Source: CAYZXL01 sp964482435 (GTDB lineage Bacteria; Auribacterota; JABMQX01). Taken from it: a stretch of DNA of 31,677 bases. The notes beneath the pieces were generated by a model. It was not told the DNA's origin and searched no databases. It saw nothing but the letters and a program-made list of their open reading frames with translations. The DNA lies in the NCBI GenBank assembly GCA_964482435.1, contig CAYZXL010000056.1:1-31677 (forward strand), read 5' to 3'. Made by a program: the position numbers and the translations under genes. Positions 15,330-22,876 of the stretch are shown one piece after another; position 1 is the stretch's first letter; each line of letters starts with the position of its first letter.

Positions 15330-15761
15330 TCAAATCGAACGAATCTCGTCTGAACTGAGGAGAGTCGCCCCTTCGGCTTTCAGCACCCTTATCCCCTTCT
15401 CCATGTCGTCGAAGCGGAAAATCAGGATTGCTCTGTCCGCCCTCCTCTCCACGAAAGCATACGTGTACTCGACGTTTATCCCCGCTTTCTTGAGAATTCT
15501 AAGGATTTCAACTAAAGCTCCCGGGCGGTCCTCCACTTCCACCGCGACGACGTCTGATTTCAAGACCGTGTAATGCTTATCGGTGAGAATCTGGTAGGCC
15601 TGATCCACGTCGTTGACTATGAGCCTCAGGATGCCGAAATCCGACGTGTCCGAAAGCGACAAAGCCCGGATGTTTATCTTCGCTTCGCCGAGCAGGCTCA
15701 GGGCTTCCACCAATCTGCCGGAAGTATTCTCTAAGAACAGCGAAATTTGCTTGATTTTCAT
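15330..15761 (-). CDS. Tandem ACT-domain protein
   Basis: This is a small cytoplasmic protein of two ACT domains (about 1-68 and 71-140), each with the typical ligand-binding turn: ENTSGRLVEALSLLGEAKIN and EDRPGALVEILRILKKAGIN. ACT domains bind amino acids. Stand-alone tandem-ACT proteins are frequently encoded beside iorAB-paaK genes, where they may sense aromatic amino acids or adjust enzyme activity. The start at 15761 follows CAGGAGA and lies 1 nt after the stop of the ligase gene (TGATATG), so the genes are surely co-transcribed. At 143 residues it is normal for the family. The actual ligand is not known. Confidence 0.92.
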   Translation of the reverse strand: MKIKQISLFLENTSGRLVEALSLLGEAKINIRALSLSDTSDFGILRLIVNDVDQAYQILTDKHYTVLKSDVVAVEVEDRPGALVEILRILKKAGINVEYTYAFVERRADRAILIFRFDDMEKGIRVLKAEGATLLSSDEIRSI

Positions 15762-15762
15762 A

Positions 15763-17064
15763 TCAGATTCTCCTGTTATCAATAACCCTTTTGGCTTTCC
15801 CCATGCTCCTCTCGATGGTCCGCGGCTCAACCAGCTTGACGCTGACCTTGACGCCGAGGACGCTCTCAATCTCCTCCACGATTTTATCTCGAAGGGCTTC
15901 CAGGCCCTTGATTTCATCCGTGAACAATTTCTCGTTGACCTCCACTTGAACCTCGAGCTTGTCAAGTCCGCGTTCCCTGTCCACAACGATGAGGTAGTTC
16001 GGCTCGGCCCCTTCGACGGTCAACAGCACGCTCTCAATCTGCGAGGGGAAGACGTTTATCCCGCGAATGATGAGCATGTCGTCGGTTCGGCCAAAAATCT
16101 TCTGAATTCGCGGCATAGTCCTGCCGCACGCCCGGCAAGGCTCGTGGTTGATGGAGGTAATATCCCCCGTGCGGAAACGCAGCAGAGGCAGCGCCTCCTT
16201 CGTCAGCGTCGTCAGGACAAGCTCGCCTTTCTCTCCGTCGGGTAGCGCCTCGCCCGTATCCGGGTTGATGATTTCCGGCAGGAAATGGTCTGCGAAAAGG
16301 TGCATCCCCTCCTGGGCGGGGCATTCCACGGCAACTCCCGGCCCGATGATTTCCGAAAGCCCGTAGATGTCGCAAGCCGTCATGCCCCATTTCTCCTCGA
16401 TCTCTCTCCGCATCTGGTTGCTCCAGGGTTCCGCGCCCAGGATGCCCAGGCGAATGGAGGTCTTCCTCGGGTCAATTCCGGAGTCCATTGCCTCTTCTGC
16501 CATGTGGAGGCTGTATGACGGTGTGCACGTCAAAACGGTCGAGCCGAAATCCTGAATCAGCTTCAATTGCCGTTTCGTCTGCCCGGATGAAGTAGGAACG
16601 ACCGCAGCCCCAAGCTCCATCGCCCCGTAGTGAAAGCCCAGCCCTCCTGTGAAAAGCCCGTATCCGTAGGCGTTCTGGACGATGTCGTTTGGAGTTGCTC
16701 CCGCGCAAGCCATCGTCCGAGCCATCACGTGAGACCACAGCTTGACGTCATTTTTCGTGTAGGCAACGACAGTCGGGTTGCCCGTCGTCCCCGACGACGC
16801 GTGAATTTCAGCAACGTCGCTCAGCGGAACCGCAAGCATCCCGAAGGGGTAGTTGTCCCTCAAGTCGTTTTTATACGTGAAAGGAATCGCCCGGAGGTCG
16901 TCGAGGCTTCTTATGTCTTCCGGCTTCAGCCCTTTCTCGTCGAAAACACGCTTATAATGCGGAACTCTCTCGTAAACGAACTCTGCGATGGCCCTAAGTC
17001 TCTCGCGCTCCAACTCGCTGAGCTCATCGAGCGGCATGCACTCATGCTTTTCGTCCCAGATCAT
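15763..17064 (-). CDS. paaK: Phenylacetate--CoA ligase (arylacetate-CoA ligase)
   Basis: This enzyme activates phenylacetate or related arylacetates with ATP and CoA in the cytoplasm. At 433 residues it is full length. Motifs seen are the P-loop ASSGTTGNP (89-97), YGLSEIIGPG (234-243), RFRTGD (296-301), GRTDDMLIIRG (325-335) and the C-terminal SMGKAKRV with the expected lysine near 423. A PCRACGRTMPRI segment (309-320) matches the zinc-like Cys region common in this family. It overlaps iorB by 23 nt and is followed after 1 nt by the ACT gene, so it belongs to the iorA-iorB-paaK-ACT operon. In that setting it probably recovers arylacetates formed by thioester hydrolysis, or works in reverse to make ATP. 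The second paralogue near 26-27.5 kb lacks the lysine motif. Confidence 0.95.
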   Translation of the reverse strand: MIWDEKHECMPLDELSELERERLRAIAEFVYERVPHYKRVFDEKGLKPEDIRSLDDLRAIPFTYKNDLRDNYPFGMLAVPLSDVAEIHASSGTTGNPTVVAYTKNDVKLWSHVMARTMACAGATPNDIVQNAYGYGLFTGGLGFHYGAMELGAAVVPTSSGQTKRQLKLIQDFGSTVLTCTPSYSLHMAEEAMDSGIDPRKTSIRLGILGAEPWSNQMRREIEEKWGMTACDIYGLSEIIGPGVAVECPAQEGMHLFADHFLPEIINPDTGEALPDGEKGELVLTTLTKEALPLLRFRTGDITSINHEPCRACGRTMPRIQKIFGRTDDMLIIRGINVFPSQIESVLLTVEGAEPNYLIVVDRERGLDKLEVQVEVNEKLFTDEIKGLEALRDKIVEEIESVLGVKVSVKLVEPRTIERSMGKAKRVIDNRRI

Positions 17065-17563
17065 GGTTTGCGCTCCCTATCTCTCTGCCGATGAAGAATG
17101 CCCGTTTGTTATCTTCCAGATATTTCAGCGGAACCTTCGCAGTTATTGCCTCCATCCACGCGTCGAGCGGAATGTCCATGTGGGCCGACAGAATCCCCAC
17201 GAGGGCCGTGTTCGACGTTCTCGGGTTTGCCAGCTTTTCCTTTAGGTCTGCTGGAGTTTCCAGGAGCAGCCCGCCTTTCCGAAGACAGGCAACGTGCCTT
17301 CGCCCTTCCTCCGGGTGAAGGGAAACAAGGACGTCCGCGTGCCCTCTTTCGATGAGGGGGGAGTAAACCTTCTCGCCCAGCCGAACGCAGCTCGTTACGC
17401 TCCCCCCGCGCTGGCTCATTCCGTGGACCTCGCTTTTCTTCACGTCGTAGCCCGCGGAAAGGCCTGCCTGGCTGATTATCTCCGAAGCCAGCAGGATGCC
17501 CTGTCCACCGATTCCCGCCAGGAATATATCAATTTTGCATGCTTTGATGCGACTTTTTGTCAA
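17042..17563 (-). CDS. iorB: Indolepyruvate ferredoxin oxidoreductase, beta subunit
   Basis: This is the gamma-domain subunit of the enzyme that converts aryl-2-oxo acids, CoA and oxidised ferredoxin to arylacetyl-CoA, CO2 and reduced ferredoxin. Features are the nucleotide-binding-like GIGGQGILLASEI (17-29), EVHGMSQRGGSV and a LVSLHPEEGRRH segment. The start is taken as TTG at 17563. It has GGAGG 7 nt upstream and overlaps the iorA stop by 4 nt (TTGA), a coupling arrangement. There is no in-frame ATG nearer than 17614, and that one would sit inside the iorA coding sequence. At 173 residues it is slightly short but complete for the family. Confidence 0.93.
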   Translation of the reverse strand: MTKSRIKACKIDIFLAGIGGQGILLASEIISQAGLSAGYDVKKSEVHGMSQRGGSVTSCVRLGEKVYSPLIERGHADVLVSLHPEEGRRHVACLRKGGLLLETPADLKEKLANPRTSNTALVGILSAHMDIPLDAWMEAITAKVPLKYLEDNKRAFFIGREIGSANHDLGRKA

Positions 17564-19299
17564 TAGATTGCCTCCAACCTGCAAACCTGCCTGCACAACC
17601 CGCAGCCGCTGCATAACAGCGGATTGATTTCAGCTATTCCCTCCTCCGTCAACCGCATCGCAGGACAACCTAACTTAAGACAGAGCCTGCACCCACTGCA
17701 CTTGTCCGGGTCAACCCTTAGAGCCGCCGCTCCGCGCTTTCTATCGAGAAGGACGCATTCCCGCTGGCTGATGATGACAGAAAGCCCTTCCTCCTCCATC
17801 GCCCGGTGCAGAGCCCCTGTGACCGCGTCAAGGTCGTATGGGTCAACGACCTGCACGCTGTCCGCTCCCAGTGCCCGGCAAAGTTTTTCGTAATCAACCT
17901 TCTTCGTCCGGCCGCCCATGAGAGTCTTGCCCGTTCCGGGATGGTCCTGTCGCCCGGTCATCGCCGTCGTCGAATTGTCGAGAATGATAACAGTCCCCGG
18001 CGTTCGGTTGTACGCCATGTCCATCAGACCCGGCAAACCCGCGTGCAGAAACGTCGAATCCCCGATCACCGCAACAACCTTCTTCCGCTCCTCTGGCGGG
18101 AGGACGCGGCTGATCCCTGCGGCATTCCCGATGGCAGCCCCCATGCAAATGCACGTGTCAAGCGAATTCAGCGGCGGCAAAGCTCCGAGCGTGTAGCACC
18201 CGATATCCCCCGTTACCTTGCACTTCATCTTAGCCAGAACATAGAAGATGCCTCTGTGCGGGCATCCGGGGCACATGACCGGCGGCCGTCCCCCGGATTC
18301 ACGCGGGGGAACCAGACGCCGCCCTTTTCTTCCTTTCAGGATTTCTCGCACAAGTTCCGGACTCAGCTCCCCGCACATCAACTCCGCTGGCTTCCCTGCG
18401 ACCTTCAACCCGAGCGCCCTGATTTGTTCTTCCAGAAACGGATCGAGCTCTTCGACCACGAAGAGCCTCTTCACCTTCCGACTGAAGTCCCTGATTTTCT
18501 TGACCGGTAGAGGGTACGTCATGCTGAGCTTCAGGTAGGACGCCTCCGGAGCAACTTCCTTGCAGTACTGGTAGGAGACGCCGCTGGTCACTATCCCAAC
18601 CCGCCGGTCCCCCATCTGAACCTCGTTAATCGCGATTCGGTTCGACAAAGCCGAGAGCTTCTCGAGCCGTTTCTCAACAATTGTGTGCCTCACACGGGCG
18701 TTCGCCGGGACCATCACGTACTTGGCGGGGTCTTTCTCAAAGGACATCTGCCGGTTGAGCTTGCGTCTTGGCCCGAGCCGAACGATGCTCTTGGAATGGG
18801 AAATCCTCGTCGTCAGCCGGAGGAGAACCGGCGTGTCGAACCTCTCGCTTATCTGGAAGGCTATTTGAACGAAACGGCGGGCCTCTTCGCTGTCCGATGG
18901 CTCAAGCATCGGTACCTTCGCGAACCTGGCGTAGTGGCGATTGTCCTGCTCGTTCTGGGAGCTGTGCATGCCGGGGTCGTCCGCGCTGACCACGACCAGT
19001 CCCCCTTTTATGCCCGTGTAGGACAGCGTCATCAGGGCATCCGAGGCCACGTTGAGACCCACGTGCTTCATCGCCACGAGACTGCGCGCGCCGCACATCG
19101 AAGCGCCAATCGCCACCTCTAAGGCCACCTTCTCGTTCGGCGACCACTGGCAATCAACACCATCGTAGCCAGCCAGCGACTCTAAGATTTCCGTGCTTGG
19201 CGTCCCCGGGTAGGCGGCGGCAAACCGCATCCCCGCCTCGAAGGCGCCTCTGGCCACCGCCTCATTTCCGGACATCAACTTTCTTGCTGCGACACCCAT
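17560..19299 (-). CDS. iorA: Indolepyruvate ferredoxin oxidoreductase, alpha subunit
   Basis: This is the catalytic subunit with thiamine diphosphate and iron-sulfur centres. The N-terminal pyrimidine-binding part includes AAYPGTPSTEILE (28-40). The TPP-binding part has GDIGCYTLG, then GDSTFLHAGLPGLMDMAYN and ILDNSTTAMTGRQDHPGTG. The C-terminus carries two 4Fe-4S motifs: Cys534/537/540/545 and Cys563/566/569/573. The order of domains and the 579-residue length fit IorA. ATG 19299 is chosen because AAGGA lies 5 nt upstream. A longer frame would start with TTG inside a terminator-like hairpin. It is oxygen-sensitive in known members and typical of anaerobes that ferment aromatic amino acids. 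It is the first gene of iorA-iorB-paaK-ACT. Its expression may be controlled by the hairpin just upstream. Confidence 0.97.
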   Translation of the reverse strand: MGVAARKLMSGNEAVARGAFEAGMRFAAAYPGTPSTEILESLAGYDGVDCQWSPNEKVALEVAIGASMCGARSLVAMKHVGLNVASDALMTLSYTGIKGGLVVVSADDPGMHSSQNEQDNRHYARFAKVPMLEPSDSEEARRFVQIAFQISERFDTPVLLRLTTRISHSKSIVRLGPRRKLNRQMSFEKDPAKYVMVPANARVRHTIVEKRLEKLSALSNRIAINEVQMGDRRVGIVTSGVSYQYCKEVAPEASYLKLSMTYPLPVKKIRDFSRKVKRLFVVEELDPFLEEQIRALGLKVAGKPAELMCGELSPELVREILKGRKGRRLVPPRESGGRPPVMCPGCPHRGIFYVLAKMKCKVTGDIGCYTLGALPPLNSLDTCICMGAAIGNAAGISRVLPPEERKKVVAVIGDSTFLHAGLPGLMDMAYNRTPGTVIILDNSTTAMTGRQDHPGTGKTLMGGRTKKVDYEKLCRALGADSVQVVDPYDLDAVTGALHRAMEEEGLSVIISQRECVLLDRKRGAAALRVDPDKCSGCRLCLKLGCPAMRLTEEGIAEINPLLCSGCGLCRQVCRLEAIY

Positions 19300-19338
19300 C
19301 CGATTCCTTGCCACTTTGTGCGCGGCGCGCCCGTTCAC

Positions 19339-19376
19339 AAAAAAGTTGCCGCGAGCCCGGAACAGCAGCTCGCGGC
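19339..19376 (-). terminator. Rho-independent terminator or attenuator upstream of iorA
   Basis: On the minus strand a perfect stem GCCGCGAGC/GCTCGCGGC (19368-19376 with 19348-19356, 11-nt loop) is followed by AAC and TTTTTT. It lies about 140 nt after the porin stop and only about 40 nt before the iorA start. It either ends the porin transcript or acts as an attenuator in the iorA leader. Confidence 0.75.
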
Positions 19377-19493
19377 ACAAACCTTCCTCTGGCTCAAAAA
19401 CGCCTCATCAAGAGACGCCACTCCGAGCCTTTCTTTGGGACAGTTTCGGTTCAGAACGCAGCAAAGGGCCCGCTTCTGAAAACCTTTTCACGG

Positions 19494-19510
19494 CTCATGC
19501 GCGGCATGAG
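19494..19510 (-). repeat. Hairpin just after the porin stop codon
   Basis: CTCATGC-GCG-GCATGAG is a perfect 7-bp stem lying about 10 nt downstream of the porin stop on the minus strand. Only a broken T-rich stretch follows, so it is a weak terminator candidate or a 3'-end stabilising structure. Confidence 0.4.
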
Positions 19511-19519
19511 TTCGCCGGG

Positions 19520-20869
19520 TTAGAACACGCAAGAGAACTCCAGCCGAGCGAAATACGCCGTATCTTCAACTTTGTAGTAATCGCCCGGATCCAGAAACTC
19601 TCCCAGCAAGTGCCCTGACCACGTGTCGTTAATCTTGAACTTGAGCCACGCAGTGTACAGAGCCCCTCGCCCATCGCCGCCGCCCGGGCCGTTTTCCTGT
19701 GGCGCCATCATCCAGCCGCCAAGGAGGTTCAGGGTTACCCTCTTGCCGAAAGCAACGTCCAGACCAGCGTACGGGAACGACATGTTCGACCATCGGCCTG
19801 CTCCCTCAGCGTCCCAGGCATAAACATAAAGCTCGCTCTGCTGTGGATACCGCGCCCACAGCGGGTTCCACCCCTCGTCATCGGCCGAATCCGGGTCGTC
19901 TCCCGAAAGGTAATAGAAGCCGAGGCTGGCGGTCGGCTTAACCGTCCCTGAACTTGGAATGTCCTGCGACAACTTCGCGTCCACCATCCAGCCGCTGACG
20001 TCCTGGTCGCCTCTCTCGCCCAGTTGTCCGGCTGCCTCGAGGTTCCCGGTAAGAGTCGCCGTGAACTTCGGCATCAGCCGGAAGCCAAGCGTGTGGAGGT
20101 TCAGGTCGTCTGGCTGGCTCTGCACAACACCCTGCGCATCCGTCCACTCGTAATCGCTCTCGTTCTTGAACAGATAGTAGGCCTCAAGCGGCATTTTCTG
20201 GATCGAGGCGTTCTTCACATAAACGCCGCCGCCGCTCTCTACCATGTCTGTGGGAAACTTCCCGAGCAGCCCAACGAGGTCGCGGTCCTGCGAGTTGATC
20301 GCAAGCTCATCTATCGCCTTGTTCCAGATACCGAGGATGTCGGCGACTGTGTTCTTCTCGACTTTCCAGCTTGCCTTCACGGCGTTGAAGTAGATTGTCC
20401 GCGACCCATCGAGCGGGTTACCTTCCAGGATGACTCTTCCGTTTCCGTAGATGAGGTCCTGGCGGCCGATCCGGATGTCTAACTTGTCCTGGACGACGTT
20501 CTTCAGATCGAAGTACAGGTTGTCGAACACCCATTCATCGGGCCAATCGTAGGTGTTTGTCCCTCTCCCATTTTCGTAGGAACGGAACTCGTTCACTATA
20601 CGCGCCTTGAAAAGCACGAAGTCGCTGAACGTGTATTGCCCCCAGATGCGTGTCCGACCCCTGAAATAGACGTTCTTGCCCCCGCGGGTAATGCCAGGCG
20701 GATCAGTTCTGATCGGAATCGCGTCAAAGGTCTCGCTTCTCAGCCGCAGGTCGCCGCCCCAGTCGAAAGCCTTCTTCGGTGCTGGGGCCGCGGCAGGGCC
20801 CTCCGCACGTACCGAGCAGGTCAGGACACACAGAGCAAAAAGCACAAGGACAACGCAAAAGCTCTTCAT
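19520..20869 (-). CDS. Outer-membrane porin, alginate-export-like barrel
   Basis: This is a predicted 16-18-strand outer-membrane channel of the AlgE/alginate-export type. ATG 20869 begins a signal peptide (about 1-22, ending SVRA). The mature chain starts WGGDLRLRSETFDAI and contains FRGRTRIWGQYTF and DIRIGRQDLIYGNGR, a motif typical of this barrel group. It ends with FARLEFSCVF, a C-terminal aromatic beta-signal with terminal Phe. At 449 residues it fits the family. It lies between the liv genes and iorA on the same strand, so it may let aromatic or acidic substrates through the outer membrane for the Liv-type transporter. That role is inferred. A strong promoter 167 bp upstream gives it its own transcript with a long leader. 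Confidence 0.82.
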   Translation of the reverse strand: MKSFCVVLVLFALCVLTCSVRAEGPAAAPAPKKAFDWGGDLRLRSETFDAIPIRTDPPGITRGGKNVYFRGRTRIWGQYTFSDFVLFKARIVNEFRSYENGRGTNTYDWPDEWVFDNLYFDLKNVVQDKLDIRIGRQDLIYGNGRVILEGNPLDGSRTIYFNAVKASWKVEKNTVADILGIWNKAIDELAINSQDRDLVGLLGKFPTDMVESGGGVYVKNASIQKMPLEAYYLFKNESDYEWTDAQGVVQSQPDDLNLHTLGFRLMPKFTATLTGNLEAAGQLGERGDQDVSGWMVDAKLSQDIPSSGTVKPTASLGFYYLSGDDPDSADDEGWNPLWARYPQQSELYVYAWDAEGAGRWSNMSFPYAGLDVAFGKRVTLNLLGGWMMAPQENGPGGGDGRGALYTAWLKFKINDTWSGHLLGEFLDPGDYYKVEDTAYFARLEFSCVF

Positions 20870-21035
20870 CTTGGTACCCCCCCATTTCTGTGGTTTTATT
20901 GCACTTTTGTGAATTAGCAGGAATGCCGGAATCTCTTGCGCTACTCCTTTCACCCCCTTCCGTTTTGTTGCGCTGTCTGACCTATTTTGCACTTCACCTT
21001 TCTGTCAACACGAAAAGCCACGCTTTTGAAGCCGG

Positions 21036-21064
21036 AATATATCCATCTGCCTTGTCTTTGTCAA
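21036..21064 (-). promoter_or_regulatory. Strong sigma-70-like promoter for the porin gene
   Basis: On the minus strand, TTGACA (21059-21064, 6/6) is followed after 17 bp by TATATT (21036-21041, 5/6). It is the best promoter match in the window. It lies about 167 bp upstream of the porin start and 8 bp inside the left 9-bp flank of element D. The leader holds a second TTGACA at 21003-21008 without a good -10 box. Confidence 0.72.
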
Positions 21065-21080
21065 GCACTAATCGCCACTT

Positions 21081-21299
21081 GGTGCGGCTGAGTAATCGGG
21101 GCATATCGCGGCGCTCGCTTTCGGTGCCGCGCCAGGCAGCTCTTTAGGGACACTGCCGGCTTCAGCCGGCACTCCTTTTAGCCACCTGCTTTAGCTGGTG
21201 GTTCAGCGCTGCGGCCCAGCCCTCACTCAAGCCGCCTTCAGGCGGGCTTCTCGAACAAGGGATTCATCCACCCTCTGCCCCGGAAACACAGCCACACCC
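21081..21299. mobile_element. Element D: MITE-like hairpin-rich insertion with perfect 9-bp target-site duplication
   Basis: The ends GGTGCGGCTG (left) and CAGCCACACC (right) are inverted repeats with one mismatch. The flanks TCGCCACTT at 21072-21080 and 21300-21308 are identical 9-bp direct repeats. The interior has hairpins GTGCCGGC-TTCA-GCCGGCAC, CCACCTGC-TTTA-GCTGGTGG and GCCGCC-TTCA-GGCGGGC and no protein-coding signal. It fills most of the gap between livF and the porin gene. Its stems could also stop livF transcripts. Confidence 0.82.
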
Positions 21300-21363
21300 T
21301 CGCCACTTGCGGAGCCACCTCCTTCATTAGACGCTCGAGGCCCCAGACCGGTTCATACCTCAG

Positions 21364-22098
21364 CTATTCCCAGACGTCCCTGTAATCCTTTCCCAGGTAT
21401 GCCCGGACTATCTCCTTGCTCGACAGAAGTTCCTGTGCTCTTCCTTCCGCGACAATCATTCCGACCTCCAGCACATAGCCGCGGTTCGCAATCGAAAGAG
21501 CAGCCCTGGCATTTTGCTCGATGAGCAAGATTGTCGTCCCGTTGTCGCGCAACTCCTTGATTGCCGCGAAAATATCTCGAGCAACCAGAGGCGCAAGCCC
21601 CATTGACGGCTCATCCAATAGCAGCAGCTTCGGCCTCGACATCAAAGCTCTCGCCACCGCGAGCATCTGCTGCTCACCACCGCTGAGAGTCCCGGCGGGC
21701 TGGCTTCGCCTCTCGTAAAGGATTGGGAAGAGCTTCCAGATTTCCTCGAATTTCGCTGCAAGCGTCTCCTTTTTGGCCTTTCTGGGAAGCGAGTAAGCCC
21801 CAAGGATGAGGTTTTCCAGCACAGTCAGCGGCGCGAAAAGCTGCCGCCCCTCTGGAACGAGCGAAATGCCACGCACAACAATCTGACATGCCCGACAGGA
21901 TTGAATTTCCCGCCCGAGAAAAACAATCTTGCCTTCTCTTGGGCGCAGCAAGCCGGCTATCGTGTTCAGGAGTGTGGATTTGCCCGCGCCGTTCGCACCG
22001 ATAAGAACGACTATCTCACCCGGGTCCACGTGGAGCGATACGTTCCGCAGAACCTGAAGATTTCCGTAGGAGGTTTTGAGGTTTTGAACCCTAAGCAT
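21364..22098 (-). CDS. livF: Branched-chain/aromatic amino acid ABC transporter ATPase LivF
   Basis: This is one of two ATPases of a HAAT-type importer. Walker A GANGAGKST (38-46 region), signature LSGGEQQ, Walker B LLLLDEPSMGLAP and switch-His-equivalent region LLIEQNARAAL are present. The Gln-Asn-Ala in the H-loop region is typical of LivF. ATG 22098 overlaps the end of livG by 8 nt and has GGAG upstream. At 244 residues it is normal. It is the last gene of livKHMGF, followed by element D. Confidence 0.96.
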   Translation of the reverse strand: MLRVQNLKTSYGNLQVLRNVSLHVDPGEIVVLIGANGAGKSTLLNTIAGLLRPREGKIVFLGREIQSCRACQIVVRGISLVPEGRQLFAPLTVLENLILGAYSLPRKAKKETLAAKFEEIWKLFPILYERRSQPAGTLSGGEQQMLAVARALMSRPKLLLLDEPSMGLAPLVARDIFAAIKELRDNGTTILLIEQNARAALSIANRGYVLEVGMIVAEGRAQELLSSKEIVRAYLGKDYRDVWE

Positions 22099-22864
22099 GG
22101 GCAATGTCTTCTCCGAGATAAACCCTGAGGACCTCCGGGTGTTTCTGAATCTCGCGGGGGCTGCCCTCCGCAATCCTCCTGCCGTGGTCGAGCACAAGAA
22201 CCTCTTCGGAAATCCCCATCACAAGCGACATGTCATGCTCGACAACCACAACGGTTTTCCCCATATCCCTGATTTTCTGAATCAGTCCCCCAACCTCTTC
22301 GGTCTCCCGCATGTTAAGTCCTGACGCTGGCTCGTCTAAAAGCAGAAGCTTCGGATCGGTGGCGAGTGCCCGGGCGACCTCCACCAGCCTTTGCTTCCCG
22401 AAAGGGAGCGTCGCTGCGCCTCTGTGGGCGCTGTCCGCCAGCCCGACAAAGCTCAGAAGCTCCATGGCATCGGCTTTGGTCAGTCTCTCCTCCCTGAGCG
22501 CGCCGGGAAACTTCAGAGCTGACCGCAACAACCCAACTCTGGTCCGGCAGTGCCTTCCGACCATTACGTTCTCCAGGACGCTCATGTTCGCGAAGACCTG
22601 AAGGTTTTGAAACGTCCGCGATATTCCCCGCCTCGCAACAATATGAGGAGCCAGCCTCGCAATATCCTTCCCTTTGAACTGCACCTGTCCAGAGGTTGGA
22701 GGGTAAAGGCCGCTGACGATGTTGAACAGGGTAGTCTTCCCCGCTCCGTTAGGTCCGATCACCGACTTTATCTGCCCTTGACTAACCGCGAAAGTCAGGC
22801 CGTCGAGGGCGACGACTCCCCCGAAATTCTTTCGCAGCGAAACGACTTGAAGAATGGTGTCCAA
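22091..22864 (-). CDS. livG: Branched-chain/aromatic amino acid ABC transporter ATPase LivG
   Basis: This is the second ATPase of the importer. Walker A GPNGAGKTT, the LivG-specific RRGISRTFQNLQVF Q-loop, Walker B LLLLDEPASGLN and H-loop VVVVEHDM are all present. The signature reads LPFGKQRLVEVARAL where LSYGxQR is usual. The start is a TTG at 22864, preceded by GAGGAGGT at proper spacing. No in-frame ATG gives a better site. At 257 residues it is full length. It begins 12 nt after livM and overlaps livF by 8 nt. Confidence 0.96.
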   Translation of the reverse strand: MDTILQVVSLRKNFGGVVALDGLTFAVSQGQIKSVIGPNGAGKTTLFNIVSGLYPPTSGQVQFKGKDIARLAPHIVARRGISRTFQNLQVFANMSVLENVMVGRHCRTRVGLLRSALKFPGALREERLTKADAMELLSFVGLADSAHRGAATLPFGKQRLVEVARALATDPKLLLLDEPASGLNMRETEEVGGLIQKIRDMGKTVVVVEHDMSLVMGISEEVLVLDHGRRIAEGSPREIQKHPEVLRVYLGEDIAHA

Positions 22865-22876
22865 TTCGCAACCTCC

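Noticed and set aside
19299..19380. A longer iorA start at TTG 19380
   Set aside because: It would place a perfect terminator hairpin inside the coding region, and ATG 19299 has AAGGA at normal spacing.
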